From DASUBN01 sp036500225 (lineage in GTDB: Bacteria > Pseudomonadota > Gammaproteobacteria > Natronospirales > REEB76), in contig DASYCJ010000026.1 in the NCBI GenBank assembly GCA_036500225.1, positions 1-31,503 on the forward strand: DNA of 31,503 nt, written 5' to 3'. The notes under the pieces are model-generated. The model ran no database searches. It was not told where the DNA came from and worked only from the letters and a program-made list of their open reading frames with translations. Made by a program: the position numbers and the translations under genes. Shown one piece after another: positions 23,851 through 31,119 of this stretch. How positions within the stretch are numbered: position 1 is the first letter of the stretch; each line of letters starts with the position of its first letter.

Positions 23851-23879
23851 AAACCGGCGTGAAGCCGGTTTAGCTTTTT
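23851..23879 (+). terminator. orphan intrinsic terminator upstream of the nrdJ promoter
   Basis: An 8-bp stem AAACCGGC/GCCGGTTT with loop GTGAA, then AGCTTTTT. It is a good plus-strand terminator, yet no plus-strand protein gene precedes it; the hsp20 gene runs the other way. It may end a small RNA or insulate nrdJ. Confidence 0.6.
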
Positions 23880-23913
23880 AAGACAAGCCCTTGATAAATA
23901 ACATAAAGTTTAT

Positions 23914-23942
23914 TTGACGGACTGCCAATCGTGGTCTAGGCT
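23914..23942 (+). promoter_or_regulatory. probable promoter of nrdJab
   Basis: TTGACG (23914-23919), 17 bases, then TAGGCT (23937-23942). The -35 matches consensus at five of six positions; the -10 is weak. The predicted start near 23949 gives a leader of about 213 nt. NrdR-like boxes overlap the -10 and the start region, which supports a regulated promoter here. Confidence 0.5.
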
Positions 23943-23985
23943 TAGATTGGGTTTCGGGGTTTAGACGTAGCACAAGATGTTGTGT
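23939..23985. promoter_or_regulatory. pair of NrdR-like boxes over the nrdJab promoter
   Basis: The strong box GCACAAGATGTTGTGT (23970-23985) has perfect CACAA/TTGTG arms. A weaker copy, GGCTTAGATTGGGTTT, lies at 23939-23954, exactly 31 bp upstream (15 bp between boxes). NrdR is known to bind paired boxes about three helical turns apart, so the phase fits. The weak box overlaps the -10, as expected for repression when dATP is plentiful. No nrdR gene is in the window. Confidence 0.55.
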
Positions 23986-24011
23986 TCGACTAACCCCAGG
24001 TTTTTCACAAG

Positions 24012-24020
24012 TTATCCACG
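24012..24020 (+). promoter_or_regulatory. DnaA box upstream of nrdJa
   Basis: TTATCCACG matches the DnaA box TTATCCACA at eight of nine bases. DnaA regulates nrdAB in E. coli, so a site here would tie dNTP supply to replication initiation. It is a single site; no cluster suggesting an origin is seen. Confidence 0.5.
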
Positions 24021-24083
24021 GATTGGTCACAGGGTCTGCAATGGAAGCGGTCGGGCAGGCCGGGGTTGTATTGGGTTAGGTCA

Positions 24084-24108
24084 AAAAAGCGCCTCTAGGC
24101 GGCTTTTT
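24084..24108 (+). terminator. terminator-like hairpin inside the nrdJa leader
   Basis: AAAAAGC-GCC pairs with GGCGGCTTTTT around TCTA, with one bulged G; the T-run forms the 3' arm. It lies downstream of the predicted promoter and 54 bases before the nrdJa ATG, so it could attenuate the operon. CTAACCC (23990) can pair with GGGGTTTAG (23956) or with GGGTTAG (24073) next to this hairpin, which would allow alternative folds. Confidence 0.55.
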
Positions 24109-24161
24109 GGGGCCTTTCCCATTCAAAAATGAAGAAATGCCCACATGGAGGCAGTGATTAG

Positions 24162-26312
24162 ATGAATACCGTCCTTAAAGCCGCCCACGCGGCCGTGACC
24201 GAGATCCCCGTGCAAGAAGCCTCCTACGACATCTGGGATAAGAAGTACCGACTCAAGGCCAAGGACGGGTCCATCGTGGATGACGCGGTGGATGACACCT
24301 GGAAGCGTGTCGCCAAGGCCCTGTCCGATGTGGAAGAGACCGCCGAGAAGCGCGCCGAGTGGAACGAGAAGTTCCTGTGGGCCCTGCGCAGCGGTGCCAT
24401 CCCCGCCGGCCGCGTCACCTCCAATGCCGGTGCCCTGGAGCACAAGCCCGCCACCTCCACCATCAACTGCACCGTCTCCGGCACCATCCGTGACTCCATG
24501 GATGACATCCTGGGCAAGGTCCACGAAGCAGGCCTCACCCTCAAGGCCGGCTGCGGCATCGGTTATGAATTCTCCACGCTGCGTCCCCGCGGCGCGTACG
24601 TGGCCGGCGCCGGTGCCTACACCTCCGGCCCCATGTCCTTCATGGATATCTACGACAAGATGTGTTTCACCGTGTCCTCCGCCGGCGGCCGTCGCGGCGC
24701 ACAGATGGGCACCTTCGAGGTGGGCCATCCGGACGTCACGGATTTCGTGCGTGCCAAGCGTGAAGACGGGCGCCTGCGCCAGTTCAACCTCTCGCTCCTG
24801 GTCACCAAGGACTTCATGGAAGCTGTGAAGTCAGATGCCGACTGGCAGCTGGCCTTCCCCCTGGACAAGAAGGAAGCCGAGAGCGGCGAGTTCGATCTGA
24901 AAGACGCCACCAAGGTCGTCTGGCGCGAATGGCCCACCACCCAGAACTACCTCGTGAACGAGGCGGGCCTCGTGGCCTGCCGCATCTACAAGACCATCCA
25001 CGCCAGAAGGCTGTGGGATCTCATCATGGCCTCCACCTATGACTTCGCGGAGCCCGGCTTCGTGCTCATAGACAAGGTCAACGAGATGAACAACAACTGG
25101 TGGTGCGAGAACATCCGTGCCACTAACCCCTGCGGCGAGCAGCCCCTGCCGCCCTATGGCTCATGCCTGTTAGGGTCAGTGAACCTCACCAAGTTCGTGC
25201 TCGAGCCCTTCACCGCCAACGCGCGCTTCGATTGGGATCAGTACCGCGAAGTCGTGAAAGTCTTCACCCGCATGCTGGATAACGTGGTGGAAATCAACGG
25301 TCTCCCCCTGGAACAGCAGCGCCAGGAGATCACCCGCAAGCGCCGTCACGGCATGGGTTATCTGGGCTTAGGCTCCACCATCACCATGCTGGGCTGGAAA
25401 TACGGCTCGGCTGAGTCCGTGAAGTTCACGGAAGACGTCTCCCGTGAGATGGCCATCGCCGGCTGGGAAGAAGCCCTGGAACTCTCCAAGGAGAAGGGCC
25501 CCGCCCCCATCATGGTCGAAGAGTTCGAAATCACCGCCGAGATGCTGCGTAAGCGCCCCGAGATGGTGAAGGATGGCTGGAAGCTGGGCGACAAGATCAA
25601 GGGCCGTGAACTGCACGCCAACTACAGCCGCTACATGCAGCGGGTGGCGGAAGTGGCGCCGGATCTCGTGGATGCCCTAGCCGCCCATGGCGCCCGCTTC
25701 ACCCACCACAGCTCCATCGCCCCCACCGGCACCATCTCCCTGTCCCTGGCCAACAACGCCAGCAACGGCATCGAGCCGAGCTTCGCCCACCACTACTTCC
25801 GGAACGTCATCCGTCCCGGCAAGAAGTCCAAGGAGAAGGTGGACGTATATTCCTTCGAGCTCCTGGCTTACCGCGAGCTCATCAACGCTAAGGCCATGCC
25901 GGAATCCGAGAAGGCAGACGAGAAGCTGCCGGAATACTTCATCACTGCCGAGCACATCCATCCCAAGGAGCATGTGGATATCCAGGCCGCGGCCCAGAAG
26001 TGGATCGATTCCAGCATCTCCAAGACCGCGAACGTGCCCACGGATTACCCGTACGAGCAGTTCAAAGACATCTACCTGTACGCCTACGAGAGCGGCCTGA
26101 AGGGCTGCACCACCTTCCGCTTCAACCCGGAAGCTTTCCAGGGCGTGCTGGTGAAGGAACAGGACCTCAAGAACACTACCTATAAGTTCACGCTGGAGGA
26201 CGGCACCGTCGTCGAAGCAAGGGGTGATGAAGAGATCGAGTACGACGGTGAGAAACATAGTGCAGCGAATCTGTATGACGCTTTAAAAGAAGGCTATTAC
26301 GGCAAGTTCTAA
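24162..26312 (+). CDS. nrdJa: adenosylcobalamin-dependent (class II) ribonucleotide reductase, catalytic part
   Basis: Reduces ribonucleotides to deoxyribonucleotides with a thiyl radical generated from coenzyme B12; oxygen is neither needed nor harmful. The 716-residue protein has the N-terminal redox Cys in TINCTVSG (Cys103) and the AGCGIGYEFSTLRPRG segment near 129. RRGAQMGTFEVGHPD follows near 177, then NPCGEQPLPPYGSC with the radical Cys324 and Glu326. APTGTISL comes near 525, and KGCTTFRFNP near 660 bears the second redox Cys region. It stops where single-chain enzymes continue into the cysteine-rich tail; that tail is encoded separately downstream, as in the split NrdJab of Pseudomonas. 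GGAGG lies 11 bases before the ATG. Confidence 0.95.
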   Translation: MNTVLKAAHAAVTEIPVQEASYDIWDKKYRLKAKDGSIVDDAVDDTWKRVAKALSDVEETAEKRAEWNEKFLWALRSGAIPAGRVTSNAGALEHKPATSTINCTVSGTIRDSMDDILGKVHEAGLTLKAGCGIGYEFSTLRPRGAYVAGAGAYTSGPMSFMDIYDKMCFTVSSAGGRRGAQMGTFEVGHPDVTDFVRAKREDGRLRQFNLSLLVTKDFMEAVKSDADWQLAFPLDKKEAESGEFDLKDATKVVWREWPTTQNYLVNEAGLVACRIYKTIHARRLWDLIMASTYDFAEPGFVLIDKVNEMNNNWWCENIRATNPCGEQPLPPYGSCLLGSVNLTKFVLEPFTANARFDWDQYREVVKVFTRMLDNVVEINGLPLEQQRQEITRKRRHGMGYLGLGSTITMLGWKYGSAESVKFTEDVSREMAIAGWEEALELSKEKGPAPIMVEEFEITAEMLRKRPEMVKDGWKLGDKIKGRELHANYSRYMQRVAEVAPDLVDALAAHGARFTHHSSIAPTGTISLSLANNASNGIEPSFAHHYFRNVIRPGKKSKEKVDVYSFELLAYRELINAKAMPESEKADEKLPEYFITAEHIHPKEHVDIQAAAQKWIDSSISKTANVPTDYPYEQFKDIYLYAYESGLKGCTTFRFNPEAFQGVLVKEQDLKNTTYKFTLEDGTVVEARGDEEIEYDGEKHSAANLYDALKEGYYGKF

Positions 26313-26486
26313 GATTCAGGGTCGCGTGCTTTGCGCGGTGACACTGATAGGTAACCCAGGCGCTGCGGAAGCGCCCGGGAGACCGGGAGGGGAACCGCCG
26401 ATGGGGCCGTAATCCCATCGGCAGTTTCTTCTAAAATATTATGAAAGCGGCCGCGAACAGCGCCGAGAGATTAAGAGGCAAGAGTC
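26313..26486 (+). ncRNA. structured spacer between nrdJa and nrdJb (possible cis-acting RNA)
   Basis: This 174-base gap has no ORF but dense pairing. GTCGCG can pair with CGCGGTGAC near the start. GGCGCT-GCGGA-AGCGCC forms a hairpin (26359-26375), extended by CCC/GGG outside it. CCCGG-GAGA-CCGGG (26374-26387) is a competing hairpin that shares two bases with it. GCCGATGGG/CCCATCGGC (26397-26422) follows, then AGTTTCTTCT. The last resembles a weak terminator. An RNA switch, processing site or attenuator are all possible. I cannot match it to a named motif with confidence. Confidence 0.4.
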
Positions 26487-27260
26487 ATGTCTATTAAAAT
26501 TGAAAAGAAAATAACTCGGTACGCTGTGCAGAAGCCCGAGGAGGCTGCTGCTAAGGCGGAAGCCAAGAACACTCAGGCTGAGAACAAGGCAGCCGCCCTG
26601 GCCCTCTCCTCCAAGCCCGTGGAGCGCATCGTCACCGAGCGCGCCGAGAAGAAGCACAAGGCTGAAGTCATCCGCATGCATGAGGCGCTGGAGCGCCCTG
26701 ATCTGTTGATCGGCAGCACCTACAAGGTGAAGACCCCGGTCTCAGACCATGCCATGTACATCACCATCAATGACATCGTGCTGAACGAAGGCACGCCTTA
26801 TGAGCAGCGCCGTCCCTTCGAGATCTTCATCAACTCCAAGAACCTGGATCACTTCCAGTGGATCGTGGCCCTGACCCGCATCATCAGCGCCGTGTTTAGA
26901 AAGGGCGGCGACGTGGTGTTCCTGGTGGAAGAGCTGAAGGCCGTGTTCGATCCCCGCGGCGGCTACTGGAAGCCGGGCGGCAAGTTCATGCCCTCGCTCA
27001 TCGCCGAGATCGGCGATGTCATCGAGAAGCACCTTGTCGCCATCGGCATCATGCATCGGGAAGGGCTGGATGAGCACCAGAAGAAGCTCATCGCCGAGAA
27101 GCGCGCCGAGTTCGAAGCGGCCGCCAAGCAGACCGATGCCTTCGCCGACTCCAAGTTCCCCGCCGGCGCGCAGCTGTGCCAGAAGTGCAGCACGGCGGCG
27201 GTGGTGATGATGGATGGCTGCATGACGTGCTTAAATTGTGGGGATAGTAAGTGCGGATAA
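26487..27260 (+). CDS. nrdJb: class II ribonucleotide reductase C-terminal subunit
   Basis: The second half of the split B12-dependent reductase. The 257-residue protein starts with a Lys/Ala-rich coiled-coil-like region (about 1-60). A conserved domain follows with LIGSTYKVKTPVSDHAMYITIND, RPFEIFINSKNLDHFQWIVALTRIISAVFRKGGDV, GGYWKPGGKFMPSLIAEIGD and a helical stretch. The end is cysteine-rich: CQKC...DGCMTCLNCGDSKCG. In class II enzymes this tail carries the mobile Cys pair that re-reduces the active site using thioredoxin, and it can bind zinc. AGAGGCAAGAG precedes the ATG. It is followed by the strongest terminator in the window. Confidence 0.9.
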   Translation: MSIKIEKKITRYAVQKPEEAAAKAEAKNTQAENKAAALALSSKPVERIVTERAEKKHKAEVIRMHEALERPDLLIGSTYKVKTPVSDHAMYITINDIVLNEGTPYEQRRPFEIFINSKNLDHFQWIVALTRIISAVFRKGGDVVFLVEELKAVFDPRGGYWKPGGKFMPSLIAEIGDVIEKHLVAIGIMHREGLDEHQKKLIAEKRAEFEAAAKQTDAFADSKFPAGAQLCQKCSTAAVVMMDGCMTCLNCGDSKCG

Positions 27261-27293
27261 GTCCGCCTTAGCCAGTCCAATAGGGCGTTCTGC

Positions 27294-27342
27294 GGCCGAC
27301 CAATCTCCATGCTTTGATGTATGGAGATTGGTCGGCCTTTTT
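27294..27342 (+). terminator. strong terminator of nrdJab
   Basis: A perfect 17-bp inverted repeat, GGCCGACCAATCTCCAT and its complement, around a 10-base loop, followed by TTTTTATTTA. It starts 33 bases after the nrdJb stop. Confidence 0.95.
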
Positions 27343-27484
27343 ATTTATGTTGCTGAGATCAAGACAGATCGAGTCTTTTTCAACGAGTAATTTTATTCAA
27401 TACAACATGTAGGGAAGGGGTTATGGATTACCCACTTGAGAATCTCGGTCCCGAGGGTCAGAGCCCTTTAACGAGTATCCATCA

Positions 27485-27650
27485 TTATTTTCCCGGACGG
27501 TAAATCGTACATATGCCGTAACCCTTATCCCCGATTCGCCCATTCAGAATGAAGTCGCCCATCTTCGCGAAATAACCTTGCGGGTTGCGGGTGTCCAGGC
27601 GTTCGCCGGCCGGGCCGGAGAGGGGCCCGCTGGAGATGGGGTCTTGAAGG
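27485..27650 (-). pseudogene. remnant A: C-terminal end of an unidentified gene
   Basis: The minus-strand frame ends LDTRNPQGYFAKMGDFILNG, then RIGDKGYGICTIYRPGK and a TAA stop. A near-copy of LDTRNPxGYFAxMxDFILNG is found again at about 30912-31037 in the same orientation. The two share 63 of 74 nucleotides over 27534-27607, and most differences are silent, which shows this frame was once translated. Upstream the frame runs to 27778 but loses any protein-like character where the LytTR gene begins on the other strand. I do not recognise the family. Confidence 0.5.
27534..27607. repeat. direct repeat, copy 1 (flanks the LytTR-peptidase pair)
   Basis: This 74-bp segment aligns without gaps to 30960-31033 with 11 mismatches (my manual count). 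Same orientation, 3.4 kb apart. It falls inside the coding remnants, so it is a coding-derived repeat and not an insertion-sequence end. Confidence 0.75.
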
Positions 27651-27702
27651 CGCGCGGGCAATGCTGCACCCTCGAAGGCGTGAAGTGAGATTGGAGCGGT
27701 GG

Positions 27703-28530
27703 ATGAGACGGGGCACCTTCGACCTTTTGGCTGTCGTCGCGATCTTCGCGGCTTATTCGCTGACAGTGCGGCTGGCACTGCATCTCGATCTGCGCGAGAG
27801 TTTGCTGGGTGGCGTGGCCAACACGGTGCCGGTGGTGGTCTTCGGAGCCTTGGTGCGCCGTATCATCCAACAGAAGTTCGCCAGCAGGCCGGCGGCGTTC
27901 CAGTTGGCGGGTCACCTGGTGCTGTGTGCGCTGTTCTCGTCCCTGTCCTACGTGCTGCTCATAGTCCTCCTGGGCCTGTTCGTCGGTGCCGGGCCCAATG
28001 GATTTCTGGTGCAACCTTTCTCGGTCAGCGGAGCCGCCTGGCAGTCCCTCGAGAACGTCACCATCTACGCGCTGATCGCCGCCGTCTCCTACCTGCCGTT
28101 CCAGCACGGGGCCGCCGCGGCCGGCACATCGGGAGGCGGGGAGCAGGCCGGCGCCCTCGTCGTCGAGCCGAGCTCGAAGGATCCCGGGGCGCGGTCCGAC
28201 GCCTCGCGCTCCCGCTACTTCGTCCGCATTGGCGATGAGCTGCGGCCGCTTGATATGGACACCGTGGTGAGCATCGGCGGTGCCGACGACTACGCGGAGG
28301 TGAGGACCTTGTTGGGCAGGCATCTCGTCCGCGTGACGCTCGCGGAGTTCGCCGAGGCCCTCGATCCCGCGAATTACGTCCGCGTGCACCGTTCCTGGAT
28401 CGTCAACATCCACCGCATCGCCCGGGCGGAGCCGGTGGGCGGAGGGCGCCTGCGCCTGCACCTGGAGACCGGCCAGACCATCGCAACCAGCCGGGCCGGC
28501 GCCAAGCTGCTGCGGGAGCGGACTATTTGA
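27703..28530 (+). CDS. membrane-bound LytTR-type transcription regulator
   Basis: A 275-residue regulator with a membrane N-terminus and a LytTR DNA-binding domain. Four likely helices span about 7-28, 36-53, 68-94 and 114-133. A Gly/Ala-rich linker (134-168) joins them to the LytTR domain (about 170-270), which shows RYFVRIGDELRPLDMDTVVSIGGADDYAEV, the LAEFAEALDPANYVRVHRSWIVNI core and a LRLHLETGQTIATSR strand. It lacks a receiver domain, so the membrane part may sense directly. I start at the ATG at 27703, with GGAG 6 bases upstream, instead of the in-frame ATG at 27661. The exported peptidase 124 bp downstream is a likely target or partner. Confidence 0.85.
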   Translation: MRRGTFDLLAVVAIFAAYSLTVRLALHLDLRESLLGGVANTVPVVVFGALVRRIIQQKFASRPAAFQLAGHLVLCALFSSLSYVLLIVLLGLFVGAGPNGFLVQPFSVSGAAWQSLENVTIYALIAAVSYLPFQHGAAAAGTSGGGEQAGALVVEPSSKDPGARSDASRSRYFVRIGDELRPLDMDTVVSIGGADDYAEVRTLLGRHLVRVTLAEFAEALDPANYVRVHRSWIVNIHRIARAEPVGGGRLRLHLETGQTIATSRAGAKLLRERTI

Positions 28531-28654
28531 CCGTCCGCGGCACCCACTCACCGCCTCAGCTTGTCCGTTCGCCGATTTCCTGACCGCTGCTCTTCGACCT
28601 TCGGGATGATCACCCCCGACCGGGCCGGATCTGGCCCCCAAGAGCAGGGTCTCC

Positions 28655-30898
28655 ATGAAAATCTTCGTCCTCACGGCAATCCTGGCGCTGGTTTCCCCGG
28701 CCGTCAGGGTCGCCCCTCCCCAGGCGGTCCCGGCCGCGGACACCAGCCTGGCGGCGGTCGCCACCGAATTGCTCCCGGCCCACCTCACGGCATCCAGCAT
28801 CGGCGATCTCACCAGGCTGGTCCGGCTTGAACTGGCGGCCGGGCGCTTCACCGATGCAGAAGCCTCGCTGGATCGCCTTGAGGCGGCGTATCGATCGGGC
28901 GAACCGCGGCTGGTGCCGGTCGTCACGCCCTGGCGCATCTATGTGCGGGCCAAGATCTATGAAGTAGCCGGGATGGGCGCAACCGCGGCCCGGGATCGCG
29001 CCTTCGCAGAACTCTACAGCTCTTTACCCGACAAAATGGCGGCGGCTGTCCTGCCGTGGTACGGCAATGATCTTGGCAGCCTGCGCGCCGAGGAAGCGCG
29101 GCAGAAAAAAGCCTGTGCGGGGATGGCGCTGGAGAGCTGCGCCTCGGCCACAGACCTCATATCGGCCCGCGAAGCGGTGGCGGCCTGGAGCTACCTCATG
29201 CCGGCGTCGGCGCCGCTGCTGGACGCTGATACGCGACGCCGTTATCAGGTAGACGACCAGATCCTGATTCCTACACCCGATGGTGCCAAGGTTGCCGCCC
29301 TGGTGGTCCGGCCCCGGTCGGGAGCCGCCAAACTGACCGCGCTCCTGAACTTCACCATCTACGCCCGCGATGACTGGAGCATGTCGGATGCAGTCACCAT
29401 GGCCGCACACGGCTATGCCGGCGCGGTCGCCTATACCCGGGGGAAGGGCAGGAGCCCGGGCCCGGTGGTCCCCTACGTGCATGACGGTGAGGACGCATCC
29501 ACGGTGATCGCGTGGCTCGCCCGCCAGCCCTGGAGCGACGGGCGCGTCGGGATGTTCAGCGGCAGTTACAACGGCTTCACCCAGTGGGCAGCGGCCAAGC
29601 ACCATCCGCCCGCGCTGAAGGCGATCGCCACCAACGCCACCAATGCCCCGGGCATCGACACGCCGATGCAGGGTAATGTGTTCCAGAGTTTCATCTATCC
29701 CTGGCCGTTCTACACCACCGACACCAAATCCCTGGATGATGACACCTACGACCAGCGGGATCGTTGGCAGAAGCTGGAGCAGGACTGGTACGTGAGCGGC
29801 CGACCTTACCGCGACTTGGACAAGATCGATGGCAAGTCCAACCCCGTGTTCGACACCTGGCTGCAGCATCCCTCCTATGACGGCTATTGGCAGCGACTGA
29901 TCCCCTATCGTAAGGAATTCGCCGGCATCGGCATCCCGGTGTTCATCGAGACCGGTTACTACGATGGCGGCATGGTGGGCGCGCTTTACTATTTCGAGCA
30001 GCACCTGAAGTACCGCCCGGCAGCCGACGACCGCATGGTGATCGGCCCTTATCATCACACTGCCATGCAGACCGGCGTGCTGCCGAAAGTCGACGGTTAT
30101 CAGGTGGACGAAGCGGCGCTGATCGACCTCCAGGACCTGCGTCTGCGGTGGTTCGATCATGTGTTCCGGGGTGCGCCGCTGCCGGCGCTGCTCAGCGACC
30201 GCGTAAATTTCGAGGTGATGGGCGCCGACACCTGGAGGCATGCCTCGACCCTCGCCCGCATGGCCGCCAGCCGCGAGCGCCTCTATCTGACAGGGCACAC
30301 CGAAGCCGGCCGTCTGTTGTTGGCGCCCGCAGCGGATGGCGCAGCGGTGCCTGAGCTCAAGGTGGATCTCTCCTATCGCGGCGACGCGGACTCCGAGCCG
30401 CCGCCGGGCATGCCTGCCACCAGCGATGCCTTGGTGTTCGAGACCTCACCGCTCAAGGATCCGCTGGAGGTGGACGGCTTGTTCCACGGCTGCTTCAAGG
30501 TGACCGCCAACAAGCGCGACTTCGACCTGTCGGTGCAGCTCTACGCACTGACCCCGGACGGCCGCTACCTGGATCTCGCCTCTTACCTTGGACGGGTGAG
30601 CTACATGCAGGATCGGAGCCACCGCCGCTTGCTTGAGCCAGGCCAGCCTCGCGTCCTCGATTTCCAGAGCCAGACCGTCACCTCCCGGCTGTTGGCACCG
30701 GGCAGCCGCATCGTGGCCGTGATCGGCATACCCAAGATTCCGCAGATCCAAATCAACTATGGGACTGGCCGGGACGTGAGTTCGGAATCCATCGCCGATG
30801 CCGGTGAGCCCCTGCGCATCCAGTGGGCCACCGGGAGCTACATCGACCTTGGTGTCCGGAGGGACACCACATCCGCAAAGGGAGCTGGCGCCCCTTGA
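28655..30898 (+). CDS. exported CocE/NonD-family hydrolase (S15-type peptidase or esterase)
   Basis: A large serine hydrolase of 747 residues, probably periplasmic or secreted. A signal peptide-like start (MKIFVLTAILALVSPAVRVA) precedes a helical region (about 30-190) that is extra to the family core. The alpha/beta-hydrolase fold begins near 200 (DQILIPTPDGAKVAALVVRP). The nucleophile is Ser304 in FSGSYNGF, the acid probably Asp437 in ETGYYDGG and the base His467 or His468 in IGPYHH. A C-terminal jelly-roll domain with FDLSVQLYALTPDGRYLDL (about 600-735) is typical of X-Pro dipeptidyl-peptidase relatives. The substrate (peptide or ester) is unknown. GAGCAGGG precedes the ATG. It follows the LytTR regulator. 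Confidence 0.88.
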   Translation: MKIFVLTAILALVSPAVRVAPPQAVPAADTSLAAVATELLPAHLTASSIGDLTRLVRLELAAGRFTDAEASLDRLEAAYRSGEPRLVPVVTPWRIYVRAKIYEVAGMGATAARDRAFAELYSSLPDKMAAAVLPWYGNDLGSLRAEEARQKKACAGMALESCASATDLISAREAVAAWSYLMPASAPLLDADTRRRYQVDDQILIPTPDGAKVAALVVRPRSGAAKLTALLNFTIYARDDWSMSDAVTMAAHGYAGAVAYTRGKGRSPGPVVPYVHDGEDASTVIAWLARQPWSDGRVGMFSGSYNGFTQWAAAKHHPPALKAIATNATNAPGIDTPMQGNVFQSFIYPWPFYTTDTKSLDDDTYDQRDRWQKLEQDWYVSGRPYRDLDKIDGKSNPVFDTWLQHPSYDGYWQRLIPYRKEFAGIGIPVFIETGYYDGGMVGALYYFEQHLKYRPAADDRMVIGPYHHTAMQTGVLPKVDGYQVDEAALIDLQDLRLRWFDHVFRGAPLPALLSDRVNFEVMGADTWRHASTLARMAASRERLYLTGHTEAGRLLLAPAADGAAVPELKVDLSYRGDADSEPPPGMPATSDALVFETSPLKDPLEVDGLFHGCFKVTANKRDFDLSVQLYALTPDGRYLDLASYLGRVSYMQDRSHRRLLEPGQPRVLDFQSQTVTSRLLAPGSRIVAVIGIPKIPQIQINYGTGRDVSSESIADAGEPLRIQWATGSYIDLGVRRDTTSAKGAGAP

Positions 30899-30911
30899 TG
30901 CATGGCCTCCG

Positions 30912-31037
30912 CTATCTTGTCGGCGGTGGAGGGTGCCGCCGCCGTATGGCTGATTCCCTATCCGTCCGTTCAGGATGAAGTCCTGCATCATCGCGAAGTA
31001 ACCTTCCGGGTTGCGGGTGTCCAGGCGTTTGCCATCG
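30912..31037 (-). pseudogene. remnant B: second copy of the unidentified C-terminal fragment
   Basis: The minus strand reads KRLDTRNPEGYFAMMQDFIL, then NGRIGNQPYGGGTLHR, matching remnant A residue by residue. Compared with A, a one-base deletion just after TLHR would restore an ending RPTR with a TAG stop at 30912-30914, parallel to RPGK-stop in A. Nothing upstream on this strand continues the protein. It therefore looks like a decayed fragment of the same unidentified gene. Confidence 0.5.
30960..31033. repeat. direct repeat, copy 2 (flanks the LytTR-peptidase pair)
   Basis: Partner of the segment at 27534-27607, with 63 of 74 positions identical and in the same orientation. Together the two copies enclose exactly the LytTR regulator and the CocE-type hydrolase. 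Confidence 0.75.
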
Positions 31038-31119
31038 GTCGTGGGGGAAGATCGCTACCAATTCCGCGTTAAGATTCCCTGAGAGTTGCCTTGGGGTCTA
31101 CTCGAAAGGGAGAAGCGTC

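Larger units (their letters stand above)
23472..24161. other. 690-bp intergenic control region between hsp20 and nrdJa
   Basis: No protein gene is supported here. From left to right it holds the hsp20 promoter, about 240 bases with only a small hairpin (GCGCGT/ACGCGC, 23645-23662), a first NrdR-like box, an orphan plus-strand terminator hairpin, an A/T-rich imperfect inverted repeat (23896-23913), a sigma-70-like promoter, a spaced pair of NrdR-like boxes, a DnaA box, and a terminator-like hairpin 54 bases before nrdJa. The individual parts are listed separately. Confidence 0.7.
27343..27702. other. 360-bp gap with an A/T-rich stretch and a gene remnant
   Basis: Positions 27343-27484 are A/T-rich. 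They hold a short hairpin AAGAC/GTCTT followed by T's (27361-27380) and no supported gene. From 27485 to about 27650 the minus strand reads the C-terminal end of an otherwise missing protein, listed separately. The last 12 bases include the GGAG ribosome-binding site of the LytTR gene. Confidence 0.6.

Noticed and set aside
24001..24020. Replication origin at the DnaA box
   Set aside because: Only one DnaA-like site, no cluster, no A/T-rich unwinding element next to it and no dnaA or dnaN nearby.
23560..24161. Cobalamin riboswitch in front of the B12-dependent reductase
   Set aside because: I looked for the B12 box (GCCACTG) and the GGTG...CCCGC core and found neither, here or in the nrdJa-nrdJb spacer.
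27544..28938. 464-residue minus-strand open frame across the LytTR gene
   Set aside because: Only its last part (remnant A) looks like protein, and that belongs to another reading; the rest is antisense to the convincing LytTR gene with arginine-rich, motif-free sequence.
29024..30298. 424-residue frame antisense to the CocE-type hydrolase
   Set aside because: Mirror of a gene with a clear catalytic triad; His/Gly/Arg-rich with no family features.
30446..30991. 181-residue minus-strand frame containing remnant B
   Set aside because: After the short remnant it runs antisense through the hydrolase C-terminus; only the remnant part is supported.
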